From contig CAVRXV010000008.1 in NCBI GenBank assembly GCA_963725255.1, forward strand, positions 90,818-154,817: a stretch of DNA of 64,000 nucleotides, given 5' to 3'. This stretch comes from JAIEPX01 sp963725255 (GTDB lineage: Bacteria; Pseudomonadota; Gammaproteobacteria; JAIEPX01). Below the pieces are notes generated by a model. It saw only the letters and a list, made by a program, of their open reading frames with translations. It did no database searches and was not told where the DNA came from. Below are positions 19,057-26,793 of the stretch, piece by piece; the first letter of the stretch is position 1, and the number at the start of each line of letters is the position of its first letter. A program made the translations under genes and the position numbers.

Positions 19057-20514
19057 TTACCAAATATGACTTTCAAAAAACATTTTTTGTGTAATGAAAT
19101 CATCAAAATAAGCACGATTGATTAACTGCTGATTCGCGCCTAACTTTGAAATCAATACGCGGTGAATTGTTTTATTTTTAGGATTTGGAAAATTTTCTAA
19201 TTTTTTCTCAAATTCGTTAATCACGGAGGTGCCGACAGTCGATTGCAAATATCTTATCTCACACACAGTTATGACTTTGTCATCTCTATCAAAAACAAGA
19301 TCAATTTGAAAATCCTCATCAATATCGTCAGTTGTTCTGCTAAAATAGGGGCCTGCAGTATAGTTTACCCGACCAAAACCTAGCATATTGGCGATGATAT
19401 GATGATATCGAACGCAAAATCTTTCAAAGGCATGACCTAACCATTTGTAATAATTATCAAGCTTTAAAGCCTGTAATGAATTTTTTCGATAAACCCCATC
19501 TGAAATTTTAGTCGAATTAGGCTTAATAAATTTATAGTAGAAATGTAGATAGGCATCTGATATTCGATAGCGTGCGAGGGGGCTATCCTCTTTCAAATTA
19601 TAGGGTGTATAACGTGAAATAAAATTGCAGAGCTCAAGATCTTCAAAAAGCTCAGTAGCTCGCCCACCCGTTGAAACTTTAAGATGCTTCAATATTTTTT
19701 CTCGTGTAGAAAACCGGTGTTTACTTAAATATTCAATGACTCCCCGGTAATGTTTATGGTTTGCCATGCTGCTAATAAATATTCTATCAAATTCCTTTGA
19801 AAAAAAGCTTTCAGGTAAAAATGATTGATCACAAAGACTCAGTAAGACCGATGAGTTTTGATTAAGACGTAGCAAATATTCAGGAATCCCACCCACTGTT
19901 AAGTATGCATCCATGACCTCTTGTTCAGAACGATTTCCTAATATAGCTTTAGTTTCTAAGAGATTTAATTCGCGTAAATAGAGTTCATGCTGAGAACGAT
20001 TGTAGAGAGCTTTTGAGTGAACCACTTTTTTTATCATGAATGAGGGTGCTGACCCACAAAGGACAATGAGTAGTTCGGGATTTTTTCTAAACATATTATC
20101 CCAAGCATATTTCAGCTCACTTATCATTTTAGTTTCATAGCAAGCAAGCCATTGTAATTCTTCGAAATAGAGCGTCCAACGACCCACCTTAGTATATTCA
20201 TAGATTTTACGAAAAACATCGACCCAATTTTCGATGCGAATATCTCGCAATAAGGGTTGTTGTGCGTATTCAGCAAGTTGCTGCATAACATTTTGCATTT
20301 GGTACGATGAGCTCTCTCCCTCTATGCCTTCAAACTTGAGAATATTGCGTTCACCGAAGGTCTGCTCTAGAAGTTCCGTTTTCCCAACACGACGTCGGCC
20401 ATAGAGAATAATAATCGCTGGAGTTTGCTCATCACCAATGGTCTGCAGCATTTTCTGCTCAAACTCGCGTCCCACAAAATTCTTATTAGGCTCCACTAAC
20501 TGTGTTCTCAGCAT
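19057..20514 (-). CDS. P-loop ATPase with C-terminal DUF234/nuclease-like domain
   Basis: 485 aa of the archaeal-type AAA+ ATPase family. Walker A is GRRRVGKTE (residues 39-47) and a Walker B-like segment is LYFEELQW (~117-124). A winged-helix-like region follows (~260-330). The C-terminal DUF234-type domain has a D...(x)n...CEIRY pattern resembling a PD-(D/E)xK nuclease core (FQIDLVFDRD, then VCEIRY). Family function is poorly defined; members occur alone, often near mobile DNA. The gene has its own clear promoter with repeated GGCCGG sites upstream (20541-20635). A toxin or defence role is possible but unproven. Confidence 0.85.
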   Translation of the reverse strand: MLRTQLVEPNKNFVGREFEQKMLQTIGDEQTPAIIILYGRRRVGKTELLEQTFGERNILKFEGIEGESSSYQMQNVMQQLAEYAQQPLLRDIRIENWVDVFRKIYEYTKVGRWTLYFEELQWLACYETKMISELKYAWDNMFRKNPELLIVLCGSAPSFMIKKVVHSKALYNRSQHELYLRELNLLETKAILGNRSEQEVMDAYLTVGGIPEYLLRLNQNSSVLLSLCDQSFLPESFFSKEFDRIFISSMANHKHYRGVIEYLSKHRFSTREKILKHLKVSTGGRATELFEDLELCNFISRYTPYNLKEDSPLARYRISDAYLHFYYKFIKPNSTKISDGVYRKNSLQALKLDNYYKWLGHAFERFCVRYHHIIANMLGFGRVNYTAGPYFSRTTDDIDEDFQIDLVFDRDDKVITVCEIRYLQSTVGTSVINEFEKKLENFPNPKNKTIHRVLISKLGANQQLINRAYFDDFITQKMFFESHIW

Positions 20515-20540
20515 TGATTCACCCTCTTAAATAGTTAAAT

Positions 20541-20635
20541 TTTTGGCCAGATAGGTAGTAATATTATCATGTCCGGCCGGATATGTCAACTAATGTTGGC
20601 CGGATGTTTTAAAATCGACGTATGTTCGGCCATAA
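20541..20635 (-). promoter_or_regulatory. Sigma-70 promoter with repeated GGCCGG operator-like sites
   Basis: On the minus strand TTGACA (20584-20589), a 17-bp spacer and TAATAT (20561-20566) form a near-consensus promoter for the ATPase gene. The palindrome CCGGCCGG (20573-20580) lies in the spacer. Related sites TTGGCCAGAT (~20543), TTGGCCGGAT (~20596) and TTCGGCCAT (~20625) flank it at steps of about 30, 22 and 30 bp, roughly whole helical turns. This suggests cooperative binding of a repressor. Confidence 0.75.
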
Positions 20636-20696
20636 AGGTATTTTTAAGGGGGTCTAGGTGGGGGCAAATGGGGATTTGACCCCCTCTGTGCCCGAT

Positions 20697-21065
20697 CTAT
20701 AGATATCGTTGAATCCAAGTCGTTAATTGATGAATCAAATCTTTTGGGTCAGAGTAGGTGAGAAAATATTGAGAGATATATTTTAAAGATAAAGACGGTC
20801 TAGCGTCTTGATGAGAAACACAGAGGATGTCACGATTTGCATTATTTGCCCAACCTAACTCAATTCCGAGTCCTGTAGAAGGGTATGAAACTTCAGCGAC
20901 CATTAGATCTATAGTTTGAATGAGTTTTTTTGTCGGTGTAAGATCTGCTTGATTTTCATGGGGTAAGATAAATGAATGTTGTGCCCATAAGGCTGAATTT
21001 TTTAACGGAAGATAAAGCGTATCTTCATAATTAAATGCTGTCGAATGTCCGAGGTATATAAGCAT
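20697..21065 (-). CDS. Nucleoside 2-deoxyribosyltransferase-like protein
   Basis: 122 aa. The segment DLMVAEVSYPSTGLGIELGW (from about residue 53) matches the family pattern (D-hh-AE-hS-x-PS-x-G-hG-hELG-x-A), with Glu of ELG as the presumed nucleophile and an N-terminal (hh)YLGHS strand. Family members move deoxyribose between bases or hydrolyse nucleotides; some small relatives act in nucleotide clean-up or defence. ATG at 21065 is preceded by GGGGATA. It lies upstream of the ATPase gene, on the same strand but with the ATPase's own promoter between them, so co-transcription is uncertain. Confidence 0.65.
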   Translation of the reverse strand: MLIYLGHSTAFNYEDTLYLPLKNSALWAQHSFILPHENQADLTPTKKLIQTIDLMVAEVSYPSTGLGIELGWANNANRDILCVSHQDARPSLSLKYISQYFLTYSDPKDLIHQLTTWIQRYL

Positions 21066-21139
21066 AGTATCCCCATTAGAATTGAATAACTAATAGGATG
21101 GCATAATATCATAAATCAAAAATTAATACATAAATTTGA

Positions 21140-21209
21140 TTAGTAAAACACTACACAACTTAGTTGATGAATCCATGAAGGGATCTTGAGTTCTTTGTTC
21201 ATTCTGAAT
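21140..21209 (-). pseudogene. 3' remnant of an LRR gene
   Basis: On the minus strand this reads RMNKELKIPSWIHQLSCVVF, then Y and stop, almost identical to the C-terminus of the intact LRR protein ending at 31482. The similarity stops where the dispersed repeat begins (21212). It is the last ~23 codons of a lost paralogue. Confidence 0.8.
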
Positions 21210-21211
21210 GT

Positions 21212-21498
21212 AATGGCGTCGCGTCTTGAGTTGTGAGAGGTTTTACGAGTTGCATATCAGAATGAAATGTTATTATCTGGCGAGTTAAAAAATATTAATA
21301 AATAGATAATGATCAAAAAAAGAGTTCATAATCTGATAAGCAAAATATTCAATATGTTCAGCGATAAAAAATAGTGATCCTTAAACTGTTTGAAAAAATA
21401 TCTTAAGAATAATCTTATAATAACGCAGATATTTTTCGCGAAATCAAAAATTGATTTTATAAAACCTCTCATAACTCAAGACGCAACGCCATTTTCTA
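21212..21498. repeat. Inverted pair of the CTCAAGACGCGACGCC repeat
   Basis: AATGGCGTCGCGTCTTGAGT (21212-21231, continuing TTGTGAGAGGTTTT) and its near-complement AAAACCTCTCATAACTCAAG (within 21403-21498) face each other across ~180 bp of AT-rich DNA, giving a ~287-bp MITE-shaped unit. The right arm extends to the 95-bp form also present at 18946-19042. No gene is inside. Confidence 0.75.
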
Positions 21499-21611
21499 TT
21501 TCAGTGAGAGCAAGGTTTCAATGTTAGACCTGACCCCTTCCTTTCACCTTCCTCCTATGTTAACATTCCGTATAATCGCATCTCCCGATCGTATCACTCA
21601 AGTGAGATAGT

Positions 21612-22649
21612 ATGTCATATATTGTAGATATTATTAGTAGATCTTGGATTACTCATCACAGTTGTATACTTACTATTATTTCACCACCAATTCTAGCAGC
21701 AATCATTGCCTCCTTTCTAGCCCCTATTGTTGGTATTAGGACCTTTTTATCTCAACAACGTGTGACAAGAATTCAGAGGATCTATTATGAGGAATCATTA
21801 TTGACCCTGATCAAGCACTTAAATAAAACAATTGAAATCACTAACTCAAATTTAAGCTGCATTGAACATGCTTTTAATTTAATATTGGATCTTCATGAGA
21901 AGGCCGATGTGTCATCTACTATCGACAGAATAAATCATGTCGCCAAGAAAATTACCAGCCCTATAAAATATCAGGCATCAAAAACAGAAGTTTTAATAAA
22001 GCTATTTTCTAAACAGGGCTATACTATACATCAATGGCAATCAAAATTCGATCGGGACTTTAGCCATTTTAATTTATATTTTCGTGAGATGGCATTTGCT
22101 CTGTCGAATGAATTAGAGTCGAATCGTCAAGTTTCTAGAGAGTTTATCGATCGATACAGAGATAATATACAGGGATACCATCAACTAGTCATGCGTCATT
22201 ATTCATTAATATATTTACTAAACAATATAGCGATCGACTTTAGTCTTCTTAATTTTAAATCAGTGAAAAAATTAAAAAGTAGCTTAAAGAAAAATCAAAC
22301 AATAAATAGCCATTTACTGAAAATTGATGAGGCTTATAAAACATTATTTGGTTACTTTAAGCTAGAAGACCATATTTTTTTATCATATTTAAAAGATGAT
22401 AATGGAGACCGATACATATTATACAATGACAACAATATCTCCATCAAACGCGTAAAAGATAACCATCCTGTCGACCTAGATAAAATGACAATCATCAATG
22501 ATGATCTTAAATTATATAACGTAAAAGTCGAAGTCAACGGCAGCTTAAGATACTATTCTAATGTTCAATTAGGAATGGCTAACTATTGTGCTTTTGAAGA
22601 AAAACCTCAGTTCTATCAACAAATGGAATCATTTGATAACTTCAAATAA
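21612..22649 (+). CDS. Membrane-anchored hypothetical protein
   Basis: 345 aa. One or two hydrophobic segments near the N-terminus (about residues 18-45, containing PPILAAIIASFLAPIVGI), then a long cytoplasmic helical region rich in Lys/Asn/Ser. Not recognised; no catalytic motif is visible. The AT-rich, Asn/Lys/Ile-heavy composition suggests horizontally acquired DNA. AAGTGAGATAGT precedes the ATG, a weak ribosome site. The 3' neighbour is the interrupted Rap1a-like gene on the other strand. Confidence 0.6.
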   Translation: MSYIVDIISRSWITHHSCILTIISPPILAAIIASFLAPIVGIRTFLSQQRVTRIQRIYYEESLLTLIKHLNKTIEITNSNLSCIEHAFNLILDLHEKADVSSTIDRINHVAKKITSPIKYQASKTEVLIKLFSKQGYTIHQWQSKFDRDFSHFNLYFREMAFALSNELESNRQVSREFIDRYRDNIQGYHQLVMRHYSLIYLLNNIAIDFSLLNFKSVKKLKSSLKKNQTINSHLLKIDEAYKTLFGYFKLEDHIFLSYLKDDNGDRYILYNDNNISIKRVKDNHPVDLDKMTIINDDLKLYNVKVEVNGSLRYYSNVQLGMANYCAFEEKPQFYQQMESFDNFK

Positions 22650-22918
22650 AAAATCTTCAGATTGCTAGCTTTTTAGCATTATAACATGCTTATATTGCCT
22701 TGTGTTGTTAATCTTCAAAATAATTGTCAGATCATTTATCCTTATGATTTCATTGAGCATTTTAACGTGAGATGCATATCAATTTTGCAGTTGTAAGTTA
22801 TCACTGATTCAACTTGAACTGAATAATTACTAGTATTCCAGTCGATTTATTATATTAATGACATGGGAAAGCAAACTCAATGGCCTTGATCTGCTCCCGA
22901 TTTCGTGGACACCAACCT

Positions 22919-23779
22919 CTAACAAGCATACATTAATTCATATTGAGCAGGCGTGTTGTAATTTATCGTAGAATGCCTACGTTGTCTATTGTAAAAAACC
23001 TCAATATATTCAAAAATAACTCTCTTTGCCTCCTCTCTCGTTTTAAAGCTTTCATGGTGCGTGCACTCAACTTTCAGTGTGTGAAAAAAGCTTTCTACTA
23101 CCGCATTATCCCAGCAGTTCCCTTTTCGACTCATACTGCATTCAATATCATTATCCTTCAATAATCCCTGATATTCATTCGCTGCATACTGACTTCCACG
23201 ATCAGAATGTAACAATACTCCACCTGATATTTTTCGCTTAAATAACGCCATTCTTAAAGCATTCAGCGTGATATCTTCTTTCATCCTGCTATCCATCGAC
23301 CACCCTATGATTTTCCTAGAAAATAAATCCATGATCACCGATAAATACAACCATCCTTCCATCGTCGGAATATACGTAATATCAGAGACCCAGCGCTGAT
23401 TTGGTTTGTTAGCGGTAAACTCTCGATTTAATTTATTATCGCTTATGGGTTTACTATGATTTGAATCCGTCGTCATTTTAAATTTCCTTTTCGTTTTCGC
23501 TCTTATGCCATAATGCTGCATCAGCCTAAAAACTCGGTTTTTTCCGAGTGTTTTTAATTCTGCATGTAGATCATAGTATATGCGACGATATCCATACGTC
23601 TCTCGACTTCTTTCATGACTCTCACGGATCTTTAACAATAATTGCTGATTCGATTCTTCTCGATCGCTCACAGGTCGTGATAACCACGCATAAAAGCCGC
23701 TTCGGCTTATTTCTAAAACGTGACACAGGATGTTAATCGAGTGTTCTTTGCGCTTCTCTTCCACAAATTGATACTTCAT
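22919..23779 (-). CDS. IS3-family transposase OrfB (element A, copy 1)
   Basis: 286 aa integrase-core transposase. It has an HTH_21-like N-terminus, then the DDE core: WVSDITYIP (first Asp), LLHSDRGSQY (second Asp) and CWDNAVVESFFHTLK (Glu). The protein is identical to the one at 29723-30583. It overlaps OrfA by 4 bp (ATGA) and is expected to be made as an OrfAB fusion by -1 frameshifting. Confidence 0.95.
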   Translation of the reverse strand: MKYQFVEEKRKEHSINILCHVLEISRSGFYAWLSRPVSDREESNQQLLLKIRESHERSRETYGYRRIYYDLHAELKTLGKNRVFRLMQHYGIRAKTKRKFKMTTDSNHSKPISDNKLNREFTANKPNQRWVSDITYIPTMEGWLYLSVIMDLFSRKIIGWSMDSRMKEDITLNALRMALFKRKISGGVLLHSDRGSQYAANEYQGLLKDNDIECSMSRKGNCWDNAVVESFFHTLKVECTHHESFKTREEAKRVIFEYIEVFYNRQRRHSTINYNTPAQYELMYAC

Positions 23780-24060
23780 TTCAATTCGTTCGCAAAGAAC
23801 TTTGCGGCCTTTTTTAATATGTCGCGCTCCTCCTTCAAGCGCAATATCTCCATCTTTAATCGTCGATTCTCTTCTACAACATCTACCTGGCTTTCACCAA
23901 CGGTCTCTTGGGTCTGATCGTTACGATGCTGATTAATCCATGAATAGAGAGTGACCTGGTGTATCCCTAAGTCTCTCGCTGTTTTAGCATATGGCTGCGG
24001 TGACGACAGTGCTAATTTCACTGCCTCTGCTCGAAATAGTTTGTCCGTTTTCCTTTTCAT
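23776..24060 (-). CDS. IS3-family transposase OrfA (element A, copy 1)
   Basis: 94 aa. N-terminal helix-turn-helix (AKTARDLGIHQVTLYSWINQ) followed by a leucine-zipper-like coiled coil (ENRRLKMEILRLKEERDILK), the standard OrfA design for end binding and dimerisation. The A_AAA_AAG heptamer near its end allows -1 slippage into OrfB. Identical to the copy at 29442-29726. Confidence 0.95.
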   Translation of the reverse strand: MKRKTDKLFRAEAVKLALSSPQPYAKTARDLGIHQVTLYSWINQHRNDQTQETVGESQVDVVEENRRLKMEILRLKEERDILKKAAKFFANELK

Positions 24061-24193
24061 CTTGACACCTCTTTGATTCCCTTAAGTTTATCAAACTTAG
24101 TGTCCTTTGAAACGGGGTCAGATTGAACCTCCCCCAAATTGACACACACTCTTAAACGGGGGCACTATGGTGCTCCATTATAGGAGTTTAGCT

Positions 24194-24484
24194 ATGAAGA
24201 ACCCAACCTTAAGTCCTGAGTTTAAACGAGAGGCTGTTCGATTATTAGAGCAAAAGGATACAAACGCTGCTCAGTTAGCGCGTGAGCTAGGGGTAAAGCG
24301 TAATCAATTGTATAAATGGCAAAAAGAAATTCAAGCTAATGGTAAGAAGGCCTTTCCTGGCAAGGGGCAACATCACAAACCAATCGATGAAACAAAAGCT
24401 TTAAAAGCTAAAATAAGGCAACTTGAGCTGGAGAACGAAATCCTAAAAAAGGCAGCAGTGTACTTCACAGAGAATGCCGAGTGA
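24194..24484 (+). CDS. IS3-family transposase OrfA (element B, copy 1)
   Basis: 97 aa from the ATG at 24194 (MKNPTLSPEFKREAVRLLEQ), preferred over GTG 24167 because OrfA proteins begin at the helix-turn-helix. HTH: AAQLARELGVKRNQLYKWQK. Coiled coil: KIRQLELENEILKKA. Slippery heptamer A_AAA_AAG at 24445-24451 is in the zero frame, and the -1 frame is open into OrfB. Confidence 0.92.
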   Translation: MKNPTLSPEFKREAVRLLEQKDTNAAQLARELGVKRNQLYKWQKEIQANGKKAFPGKGQHHKPIDETKALKAKIRQLELENEILKKAAVYFTENAE

Positions 24485-25341
24485 AGTACACATTTATTAA
24501 AACCAATCGAGAGATTTATCCCATCACTTTGCTTTGCAAAGTGATGATGGTATCACGTCGAGGATTTTATAATTGGTTGACTTGTCCGAACTCAGCCAGG
24601 ACAAAAGAAAATCAGCAACTCATTGAGAGAATACACCAAATTTTTAATCAGAATAGGCAGGTATATGGTGCTCCAAGAATTCATAAAACATTGTTAGAGC
24701 TGGGATATAAATGCAGTTTGAATCGAGTGGCACGATTGATGCACATTGCAAAAATTGTCCCTAAAACGATCAAGAAATTTAGGATCACAACAGATTCAAG
24801 GAAGAGCTTAAATCCAGCAAAAAACCTATTAGATCGTGAATTTTCACCTGGTATGATGAATCAAGTCTGGGCCTGTGATGTCACCTACATACCTACTCGA
24901 GAGGGTTGGTTGTTTTTGGCTGTGGTTTTAGATTTATTTTCACGAAAAGTTGTCGGGTGGTCAATGGGTGAGCGTTTAGAAAGCAAATTAGCTCAACAAG
25001 CTTTGAGGAACGCAGTTTGTCAAAGACAAATAGCTCAAGGGATGTTAATCCATTCGGATAGAGGGAAGGAGTATTATGCAAAAAATTATCAAGCGTTATT
25101 GAGATCCTATGGTATGGTATGCAGTATGAGTCGCAAAGGTGAATGTTATGATAATGCTGTGGTGGAGAGCTTTTTTCACAGTCTCAAAGTTGAGCTTGTT
25201 CATCATAATGATTACCATAAGCGAAGTGAGGCAAGAAGCTCTTTGTTTGAATACATTGAGCTATTTTATAATCGGCAACGAAAGCATTCTTATTTGAACT
25301 ATCTATCTCCGATAGAGTTTGAGGAGCGCTGTGTTGCTTAA
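24481..25341 (+). CDS. IS3-family transposase OrfB (element B, copy 1)
   Basis: 286 aa DDE transposase: VWACDVTYIPT (Asp), LIHSDRGKEYY (Asp), CYDNAVVESFFHSLK (Glu). GTG at 24481 overlaps the OrfA stop by 4 bp. It differs clearly in sequence from element A's OrfB, so the two elements are separate IS3-family lineages. The protein is identical to the one at 61765-62625. Confidence 0.95.
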   Translation: MKYTFIKTNREIYPITLLCKVMMVSRRGFYNWLTCPNSARTKENQQLIERIHQIFNQNRQVYGAPRIHKTLLELGYKCSLNRVARLMHIAKIVPKTIKKFRITTDSRKSLNPAKNLLDREFSPGMMNQVWACDVTYIPTREGWLFLAVVLDLFSRKVVGWSMGERLESKLAQQALRNAVCQRQIAQGMLIHSDRGKEYYAKNYQALLRSYGMVCSMSRKGECYDNAVVESFFHSLKVELVHHNDYHKRSEARSSLFEYIELFYNRQRKHSYLNYLSPIEFEERCVA

Positions 25342-25702
25342 CTTGAGTGTGTGTTTTATTGGGGTAAGATCAGATCACCTTTACTACAACTGACCTAGCA
25401 TCATACTGTAATATTTCAGGATTTAATGCTATATATTTTAGTACTATACGCTTAGCTTGATCATGTGACATTGCATCTCCTGGTACACACATCGATTTCT
25501 GATTCAAAGGCATCGCAAACATAAATCCTTCTAGCACGCCATTGATGTAACCTAGACAATAGAAATCGAGTGCTTCATCCGTACTTGTACAATACGATTC
25601 AAGCTCGGCCGCAGTACCAGCTCGCACTATTAATGAAAATCCAAGAAACACTAGAATAAGTGTAAGTATCACGCACAACTTAGTATTCATTTGGCACCTC
25701 AC

Positions 25703-25985
25703 ATTTCAAGATAGAGAATGCTTTAGGTTATAGCCAATTATAGTCAGCAGTCATTTCGCTCACGTCCCTGCCAACATCGCCATCTCCGAAAGCTAGAAGA
25801 GCACGTATCCCTATCATATTAATTATAGCACATATTCATGGCCATAGAATGAACTTCAGCCTATTAGGCTAATTTTAAGAATAGCAATAATAGCAATGGC
25901 GTCGCGTCTTGAGTTGTGAGAGGTTTTACGTGTGGGAGATGGGGCAGGTCTAACATTGTATAAGGTACATATATATTAGGTATTA
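25703..25985. repeat. Intergenic region with one dispersed repeat copy
   Basis: No gene. AATGGCGTCGCGTCTTGAGT and its continuation (25895-25930) match the repeat at 21212 exactly over ~36 bp. Just after it, GGGGCAGGTCTAACATTG (about 25941-25958) resembles half of the 28832 palindrome. Confidence 0.7.
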
Positions 25986-26532
25986 GAGGTCAAATCTCCA
26001 TTTGACGATCTCATGGTTTCTTTGTGGCGCTTGTTCACCACTATTTTCTGCTGCAAAAATTAACGATTGCAAGGCTTCGATGTATTTTTCACGATATTTT
26101 TTGGTTTGGTTAATTTTAACTCAAAATGATATGCCGCACTACTGTCAGTTTGTTAGCACTTTATACCTATCATTTCGGATATCTCAGTTAGCTTGTAACC
26201 AAAATTTTTTTTTTGCAATTAGTATCGCGAAGTTTCTGGCATTATTGGTTCCTCGCTTGAAATTTTGAATCTTCGAAATGTTCTCGTTAAATACTAATGA
26301 AGTGGTAGTTATTATTTCAATCAGTGATTCCATTAAAATCTTTCTGTCTGCTATCTCGAGGCAGAGTGATTGATAATTTATAGTTGATTTTATTTTTTTA
26401 ACGAAATCTGTGCCAATAATTTGCGACATCTGTTCTGATGAAAAATATTTCTCAATATCTATTTGGCTGTCTTCAAACATGAATTGTCTAAACAAAACTG
26501 AAAAATTATCACTAAATGGAGATTTGACCCCC
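25986..26532. mobile_element. MITE-like element, third copy (long form)
   Basis: It begins GAGGTCAAATCTCCATTTGA, like the elements at 14629 and 15952, and ends AAATGGAGATTTGACCCCC. The interior carries gene remnant copy 3 (26031-26163) and most of a short minus-strand frame. It is about 547 bp against 284 bp for the 15952 element, so either this one gained DNA or that one lost it. Confidence 0.6.
26031..26163 (-). pseudogene. Remnant copy 3 of an unknown gene 3' end
   Basis: Clearly homologous at DNA level to 15997-16128 (GCCGCACTACTG, ATTGCAAGGCTT and others) but with a stop after the second codon, a deletion that shifts frame near 26120, and a mutated terminal TAA. The most degraded of the three. 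Confidence 0.6.
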
Positions 26533-26570
26533 ACAAATTGGACCCCAATTGTGTGACGAGAGGCCAACAA
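26184..26570 (-). CDS. Short hypothetical frame, doubtful
   Basis: 128 codons, AT-rich, Phe/Ile/Lys-heavy, no recognised motif. Its first ~20 codons are made from the dispersed repeat (GGGGTCAAATCTCC read through), and no convincing ribosome site precedes the start. It may be a fragment of a larger gene captured in the element at 25986-26532 rather than a functional gene. Confidence 0.3.
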   Translation of the reverse strand: MLASRHTIGVQFVGVKSPFSDNFSVLFRQFMFEDSQIDIEKYFSSEQMSQIIGTDFVKKIKSTINYQSLCLEIADRKILMESLIEIITTTSLVFNENISKIQNFKRGTNNARNFAILIAKKKFWLQAN

Positions 26571-26629
26571 ATTATGTTAGCTAGATTGTAACACCTAATG
26601 GTACGGTTGTTGTAAGATAGCAAAGGAAA

Positions 26630-26660
26630 GGAAAGGTGTCAGATCTTAGATCTGACACCT
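26630..26660. repeat. Compact palindrome AAAGGTGTCAGATCT-T-AGATCTGACACCTTT
   Basis: Perfect 15-bp arms with a one-base centre. This is the same end motif as the 7293 repeat with all interior sequence removed, so it looks like a minimal or collapsed member of the family. Confidence 0.85.
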
Positions 26661-26793
26661 TTCTCTTGCTGTCTTTCTTCGCACCTTTCATTGAGAATTC
26701 TATTCGATTTAGAGGCTCGAATCCTTGACATGCAATTTTTACATTGATGGCCTATAATCAAGATACATGTGTTAATCATATAGGGGGCTAACT

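Larger units (their letters stand above)
24124..25372 (+). mobile_element. IS3-family element B, copy 1
   Basis: 1249 bp, the same length as copy 2 at 61734-62982. Ends are TGAACCTCCCCCAAATTGAC (left) and, inward from the right, TGATCTTACCCCAATAAAAC; both continue into CACACACTC, an imperfect inverted repeat. Flanked by GAT duplicates. It was inserted after element A, because it splits A's terminal repeat. Confidence 0.95.
22887..25377 (-). mobile_element. IS3-family element A, copy 1, carrying element B within its end
   Basis: Element A occupies 22887-24123 plus the detached final CA at 25376-25377 (1239 bp in total, equal to copy 2). Target duplication CCT lies at 22884-22886 and 25378-25380. 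Ends: TGATCTGCTCCCGATTTCGT on one side and, read inward from the other, TGATCTGACCCCGTTTCAAA. Element B (24124-25372) lies between GAT (24121-24123) and GAT (25373-25375), that is, inside A's terminal CAGATCA. Confidence 0.93.
22855..25702 (-). pseudogene. Rap1a/Tai-like protein gene interrupted by nested insertion sequences
   Basis: The 5' part (25702-25378; likelier start Met5 at 25690) encodes a signal peptide (KLCVILTLILVFLGFSLIV) and a small cysteine-containing domain with FYCLGYINGVLEGFMFA and CVPGDAMSHDQAKRIVLKYI. Insertion of IS A replaces the last residues with VI-stop. Removing 22884-25377 (elements plus one CCT duplicate) joins VVVK to AIEFAFPCH and a stop at 22855. The AFPC ending is typical of the Rap1a/Tai family, whose first members are immunity proteins of type VI secretion effectors. 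The restored length is 354 bp, in frame, 117 codons plus stop. The surviving frame could still be made without its final cysteine. Confidence 0.8.
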
